Shown here: piece by piece, positions 21,279 through 25,295 of the stretch | Numbering within the stretch: the stretch's first letter is position 1 | Layout: each line of letters begins with the position of its first letter | Origin: JAUVZF01 sp964539385 | Lineage (GTDB): Bacteria > Planctomycetota > Phycisphaerae > FEN-1346 | DNA length: 25,295 bases | Assembly: GCA_964539385.1 (NCBI GenBank) | Contig: CAZIJC010000056.1 | Coordinates: 1 to 25,295 of the forward strand | Direction: 5' to 3' | The notes under the pieces: model-generated | What the model was told of the DNA's origin: nothing | Database searches by the model: none | What the model saw: the letters and a program-made list of their open reading frames with translations, nothing else | Position numbers and translations under genes: made by a program

Positions 21279-21506
21279 TTAGCCGCGCCCCGGAATCGAA
21301 TCACCAGCGGCCAGTGAGCAAGAACTTGGGACATTGGACTGGTTTTCCCCGCTTGCCGCTTTGAGCCTCTCGCCTGCCGCTTCACAGGCCTGGGGATCTG
21401 CTGCACGAGGGGCCTGAGTTAAGTAAGACGTCCCCGGAATCCTCTCGCCGTCCTGACCTGCGGCGATCGATGTTCCGACCAGAAGAAGTGGCAACAGCAA
21501 TCTCAT
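21279..21506 (-). CDS. Doubtful small ORF with signal peptide; possible gene remnant
   Basis: From ATG 21506 the frame reads MRLLLPLLLVGTSIAAGQDGER, a convincing signal peptide, 45 nt downstream of the secreted protein gene and in the same direction. The remaining 50 or so residues have no family character, and their coding DNA contains repeat-like sequence (TTGGGAC-ATTGGAC near 21326-21339 and GCGGCAGGCGAGAGG-type repeats). It is best read as the start of a secreted protein whose body was lost or replaced. The stretch 21249-21551 holds nothing else that I can support. Confidence 0.3.
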   Translation of the reverse strand: MRLLLPLLLVGTSIAAGQDGERIPGTSYLTQAPRAADPQACEAAGERLKAASGENQSNVPSSCSLAAGDSIPGRG

Positions 21507-21551
21507 GATTCCCATTTCTCATTGTCCTTCATGGATGGAGGCCACAGCGTC

Positions 21552-23210
21552 TTACTTTCGCACCATGATTTCGTTGGCCTCTGCCTTCTGGCCCGGCCGG
21601 AATGCCTTGTCCATGCCGGAGACAGACGACAAGGCAGTGGCCTCCAACGACGGGTTCGCCATGGTTTTCGGCATGACAAACCCAAGCAACTCGATCCAGT
21701 CGGTCTTCCGCTTGTAGGCACGATAGACCGTCCGGCCCTCGTACTTCTTGTATGCTGGCTCTCCCGGCTTGAGCGGGTTCTGGAACGGCTCGCGCTCGCA
21801 CTCGGCATAGGGGTCGGTCGTGATGAAATACCGGCCGCTCGGATTGTCCTTGATGACGAAGAGCGGGAGCGAGCCCTTCACGGGATGGGCGTAGACCTTG
21901 CAGGCCGGGGCCGCAGCGCCGCGAGTCGGCGCCTGTCGCGACAGCACGGTCTGTCCCTTCCCGTACCGCTTGGGGTAGAGGGGAACCAGGGGGGTGTTCG
22001 CTTCGGTGAAGTCCAGCGGCTCGTAGTCTGCGAAGTCCACGAGCCTGTTCGCTGTCTTGGCGACCTTGTCGAGGGTGCCGATGATGAAGTACATGCGCAG
22101 CAGGTGTGGCGTGAACGGCTTGTCCTTGATGTTGATGACGGTGGCCTGCACCGTGTAGTCGCGTTTGCCATGGCGGCTGTTGCCGCAGTCGTAGCGTGGT
22201 TTGCCCCGGTGCTCCCCTTTCTTGTCGAGCTTCTTGCCGAAGACGACGCCGATCGCATAGCTATGCGAGTTCGCCGCGTTCTGGGTGGCGGCGGCCCAGC
22301 CGCCCGTGTCCTCGAAGTGGATTCGGCATCCGGGCGAGCCGTAGTTCCATGGCGTGAAGAACCGGTAGCTGCCGTCCGGGTTGGAAACCACGTGCTCGGG
22401 GAACACCGACGTGCGCACACCGCCCCAGGGGCCGAGGTTGGTCATCGGCTCGTTCTCGAAGTTGTAGATCACGTAGGTGACCTCGATCACGCCTGCCCCG
22501 AGGTCACGGTACCGGACGTAGACGAGAATGCCGCTGCGATTGACGCTGGCGTGGGGGATCTGGCCCCACGACACCAGCGAATAGGCCCGCCGCTGGGGGT
22601 CGTGGTGCATCGCCAGGATCGGCGAGTAAAAGGGCTTGATGTCCTTCTCTCGGGTATAGATGCCGGACTGATGAACGAATGCGTTCCCGTACGGCTGCTT
22701 CTGCTTGGGCAGATCCCTCCCCAGTAGATGGGCGTAGATCGTGGTGAACTGCCAGGCCTCGTCCATCCACTGGCTGTGCGGCGTCTGCGGCGGCATGGCC
22801 TCGCCGAATGAAGAGCAGACGGAGTACATCTGCCCGCCCTTGCCGATCCCGATCTCCCAGCACCGCTCGCTGACGGACTTGTGCTGCAGGCGTGCATGGA
22901 ACACCGATTTCTCGTCGACGTCGGGATGCCACTTACTGTTGCGTGTCCAGGGCTGGAATTGGCGCCGGACCACCAGTTCGCTCTTCCTCCCGTAGAACGT
23001 GGGGGCCTTGGAGTCAGGGAAGACATCCAGAATCGGGGCAGCGACATCGCTCGCTCCGCATCTCGCCGCCTGGCCGAGGCCGGCGACGAGCGCAAGCAGA
23101 AGAGCTAAAATCCTGTGGTTCCGGCCTGCAATCCGTGCCACTCCACTCTCGGCACGCGTGTGTCCCTGACGGTTCCGCAGGAGCACCTTGCGGATGCATC
23201 GATAAGCCAT
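21552..23210 (-). CDS. Large secreted protein of unknown family
   Basis: The 552-aa protein starts at ATG 23210, with GGGAG 7 nt upstream. It has a long basic N-terminus, then a hydrophobic segment (ILALLLALVAGLG, about 33-45) that fits a signal peptide with an extended n-region. The body is rich in aromatic residues and beta-prone strands, for example AWQFTTIYAHLLG, YVRYRDLGAGVIEVTYVIYNFENEPMT, TPWNYGSPGCRIHFEDTGGW and RMYFIIGTLDKVAKTANRLVDF. I recognise no catalytic motif. It lies 49 nt downstream of a FAD-dependent oxidoreductase gene in the same direction, so an oxidative sugar or polymer-degrading context is plausible. The family is unknown to me. Confidence 0.8.
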   Translation of the reverse strand: MAYRCIRKVLLRNRQGHTRAESGVARIAGRNHRILALLLALVAGLGQAARCGASDVAAPILDVFPDSKAPTFYGRKSELVVRRQFQPWTRNSKWHPDVDEKSVFHARLQHKSVSERCWEIGIGKGGQMYSVCSSFGEAMPPQTPHSQWMDEAWQFTTIYAHLLGRDLPKQKQPYGNAFVHQSGIYTREKDIKPFYSPILAMHHDPQRRAYSLVSWGQIPHASVNRSGILVYVRYRDLGAGVIEVTYVIYNFENEPMTNLGPWGGVRTSVFPEHVVSNPDGSYRFFTPWNYGSPGCRIHFEDTGGWAAATQNAANSHSYAIGVVFGKKLDKKGEHRGKPRYDCGNSRHGKRDYTVQATVINIKDKPFTPHLLRMYFIIGTLDKVAKTANRLVDFADYEPLDFTEANTPLVPLYPKRYGKGQTVLSRQAPTRGAAAPACKVYAHPVKGSLPLFVIKDNPSGRYFITTDPYAECEREPFQNPLKPGEPAYKKYEGRTVYRAYKRKTDWIELLGFVMPKTMANPSLEATALSSVSGMDKAFRPGQKAEANEIMVRK

Positions 23211-23259
23211 CAGTTATCTCCCATCATTTCAAGCCGGCCTGGATTCAGACCGGCCGATC

Positions 23260-24959
23260 CTAGCGGCCGTCCTTCGCAGAGCGGGGCGACCGGGCGATGA
23301 ACTGCTGCAGTTCTTTGATGTGCTTCTGGTAGACCTGACGCGGCGTGGCGTTGTGCTTCTTGCACAGCGCCGCGGCCGTTCCCACGGCGAGGCCCTGGTG
23401 GCCACCGTTGAGCATGACCTTGGTGCTCGACCCCGCGATGTGGGTGACGCTGATGTGCTTCCCGGCCATCATCAGATTGGCGATGTTGCGGGAGTACAGA
23501 CACCGGAAGGGGACCTGATACGGCGGAGTTTTGATCCATTGCCATCGGCCGAGGCGGAAGTCGTACTTCTTGTGGCCTGGGTAGTGCAGGCAGAAGTTGA
23601 GGCGATTGACGGCCACCGCGTCCGGGAACTTTCGGGCTTGGCGGATGTCGTTCTCGGTGAGAATGTAGTCGCCCATCAGACGGTGGTACTCGCCGGTTGC
23701 CGGCACATATCCAACCCAGTCGAAGGCGAGGTTCGCGTGCCGCTCCGGCGCCATTCGCTTCACGTTGGAGAAGGTGCCATAGACGGCGCACAGCAGGTGG
23801 TCACGGATTGCCTCGGCATCCGCGTTGGGATCGAGCCATTGCCCGTATTCCCAGAAGTGGGTCAAGCTGCTCCCTCTGTCCTTCCTCCCATGAACGCCCG
23901 GCCCCGGGGCGTTGTGCTTTCCCGGCCGCACGACTTGGCCTCCGAGATCGGCATAGTCTTTGGCGACGGCGGTGGCCCAGGGGACATCGGGAAACGGCAC
24001 GGGCTGTGTCGCCATGCGAGTCCGGAAGGTGATGGTGTTCCCGTGGGTCATCTTGTCGGCCTTCTCGGGGGCGAGGCTCTCGTTGAATTCGGCGCGCGCT
24101 TCCCGTCCGAAACGGGTCTCGGCCTTTGCCAGGAGGCCGATGGCCGCCCTCCCGGTGCAGTCGATGAAGATGGGCGCCCGAAACCGTCGCCGTCGCGTTT
24201 TCGCTTGACCAGTTCCGCAACGAGGGAGTTCGGATTGCCGAGATGACCCACCGGACGAAGCCCGACCTCGGTGCTGGCGTTGCCGCCCAGTACGGGGCGG
24301 TTCTGGACCAAGGCCACACGGCAGCCAAGGCGGTCGGCAGCCAGTGCGCTGGCACAGCCGGCGATGCCGCCACCAACCACGACAACGTCGAACTTTCCAG
24401 CAGTAACAGGCTCTTCCGGAAGACCCAGCAGCTTGCGGCGCCACGCTTGCATTGTTTCGTTCGGCTGCGCGGGCGGCTTGTTCTGTGCGTCCGTCGTGAA
24501 AAAAAGCGCGTCACAACGGCCGTCGAAGCCGGTCAAGTCGTTGAGTTCAATCGTCACCGGACCTTTGTCAATCTCCACGCTACCGCACTGCTCCCAGTTC
24601 CAGTCCTTGCCGTTGGCGCCCGATTCGACCGGCAGCGCCTTGCCGTTAATCAGCACTCTGAATCGACCCGGATGATGGGATGGGACCCAATCCTTCGCAC
24701 GGACCCAGACGTGGTATGTCCCGCCTTCGGCGAATGGGTGTTGCGTGCGGGCGTTCTCCACCGGTTTACCCAAGCCATGCGCCAGCAGGTATGATGATCC
24801 CATGACGTCCGTGAACTGCTGGTCGATCACCCAACCCCCGCGCTTCTCGAAACCCTCCGCCTCAACGAGAACGTCGGCAGCGAACAGAGGGGTCGAGACG
24901 GCGAGTGCCTGGACCAGAGCGATGCAAAGGACAGCTCCCGCTCTCATGGACATGGCCAT
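23260..24959 (-). pseudogene. FAD-dependent oxidoreductase (FAD_oxidored type), broken by deletion and frameshift
   Basis: From ATG 24959 one frame reads a signal peptide (AGAVLCIALVQALAVSTPLFA), a jelly-roll-like region (DVLVEAEGFEKRGGW...ALFFTTDA, about residues 30-170), then the FAD-binding start DVVVVGGGIAGCASALAADRLGCRVALV and PVLGGNASTEV, up to NSLVAELVK near 24210. The continuation is in another frame: RRRRFRAPIFIDCTGRAAIGLLA onward to the stop at 23260, ending with LCKKHNATPRQVYQKHIKELQQF. Known members have over 100 residues between these two motifs; here they are almost adjacent, so a middle segment is missing as well as the frame. Assembly collapse between paralogs is possible, because a second member lies at the right edge. 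If intact it would be a secreted flavoenzyme. Confidence 0.8.
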
Positions 24960-25048
24960 ACGCCCTGCCTGTACCTGGGATTTCCAGTTTGGATTTCTGC
25001 CCACGACCCTCGTGGGCCTTTCCAGTGACTCCCATAACCGCCCTCGTG

Positions 25049-25295
25049 TCAAGGGCGATGTTGCCCCGGATCATCTCGGCAGCAACTTGTACGAACGGTT
25101 TCCGTCGTGAAGGCGCGCCCAGATGTTGCTCTTCCATGCCTTGCTCGAGCCGGGCGGGGCTTGCCCGTCCCCCGGGTCATCAGCTCTTTCAGTTCGGCCA
25201 GGTGCTTTTCGTAAACGCCGCGAGGGTCGACGCCGTGTTTCCGGCAGATCGCCGCGGCCATCCCAACGACCTCGCCCATCATCCCGCAGGTCCGC
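25049..25295 (-). pseudogene. C-terminal end of a second FAD-dependent oxidoreductase, start beyond window
   Basis: In the frame entering from the right edge the chain reads TCGMMGEVVGMAAAICRKHG, then DPRGVYEKHLAELKELM, the same C-terminal signature as in the gene at 23260-24959 (GHQGLAVGTAAALCKKHN, TPRQVYQKHIKELQQF). After Met at 25180 the frame goes through a GC palindrome-like stretch (GACGGGCAAGCCCCGCCCGG, about 25151-25170) and then through DNA that codes in another frame for a glycosidase scrap, ending at 25049. The natural end of the gene thus seems replaced. Its start lies outside the window. Confidence 0.65.
25071..25148 (-). pseudogene. Fragment of GH95-type alpha-L-fucosidase
   Basis: The frame ending at TGA 25073-25071 reads SSKAWKSNIWARLHDG then NRSYKLLPR. 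This resembles the family-95 glycoside hydrolase signature (SxAWKINxWARLxDGxxAYKLL). Nothing upstream in this frame belongs to the family, since the oxidoreductase tail begins at once. It is a scrap of about 25 codons. Confidence 0.5.

Overview
The window is a GC-rich scaffold piece that looks like Planctomycetota, probably Phycisphaerae-like, assembled from a metagenome. The signs are a C-type sulfatase, a secreted FAD-dependent oxidoreductase with a jelly-roll-like N-terminus, a Ser/Thr kinase with one C-terminal membrane anchor, many short dispersed palindromes, and a placeholder gap of exactly 100 N. The phylum call is inference; no rRNA or marker gene is present.

Layout. (1) 1-1388: a lipoprotein gene on + (380-1066), flanked by minus-strand terminator-like hairpins and a dispersed palindrome. 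(2) 1389-6221, minus: an operon with a strong sigma70-type promoter, a Rex/CRP-type palindromic operator, a single-domain response regulator, then hydB-hydG-hydD-hydA. This is the beta-gamma-delta-alpha order of group 3b NAD(P)-linked [NiFe] hydrogenase (sulfhydrogenase). (3) 6368-7333, plus: two small exported Cys-rich proteins; the 85-aa one is a striking CxC/CxxC repeat protein. (4) 7352-8764: a sulfatase. (5) 8978-10969, minus: hypE, preceded 21 nt upstream by a cI/LexA-type repressor with an intact self-cleavage triad. (6) 10970-16687: a phage-derived island. It has back-to-back promoters between the repressor and an HTH gene, an ASCH protein, and a tightly coupled run of ABC ATPase, GNAT, small-terminase-like HTH protein, ParB-like protein and large terminase. 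No portal, capsid or tail genes follow. (7) 16781-18805, minus: a DUF4143-type AAA ATPase and a one-HKD PLD protein. (8) 18941-21248: a Ser/Thr kinase (-) and a xylose-isomerase-like TIM-barrel protein (+), separated by heptamer repeats. (9) 21279-25295, minus: a secreted protein of unknown family, a broken FAD-dependent oxidoreductase, and at the edge the end of a second such oxidoreductase joined to a GH95 fucosidase scrap.

How it fits together. The hydrogenase operon and hypE form one functional theme: reversible H2/NAD(P)H chemistry plus NiFe-cofactor maturation, probably under redox control. The phage-derived island sits directly beside hypE and seems long resident, because host-type palindromes and heptamer arrays lie in frame inside its genes. 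The right end belongs to polysaccharide or sugar catabolism and is partly decayed.

Most worth a second look: the repressor-hypE arrangement with the structureless packaging module, the 8-4-8 palindrome family inside coding sequences, the shared heptamer arrays, the Cys-repeat protein, and the operator on the hydrogenase promoter.
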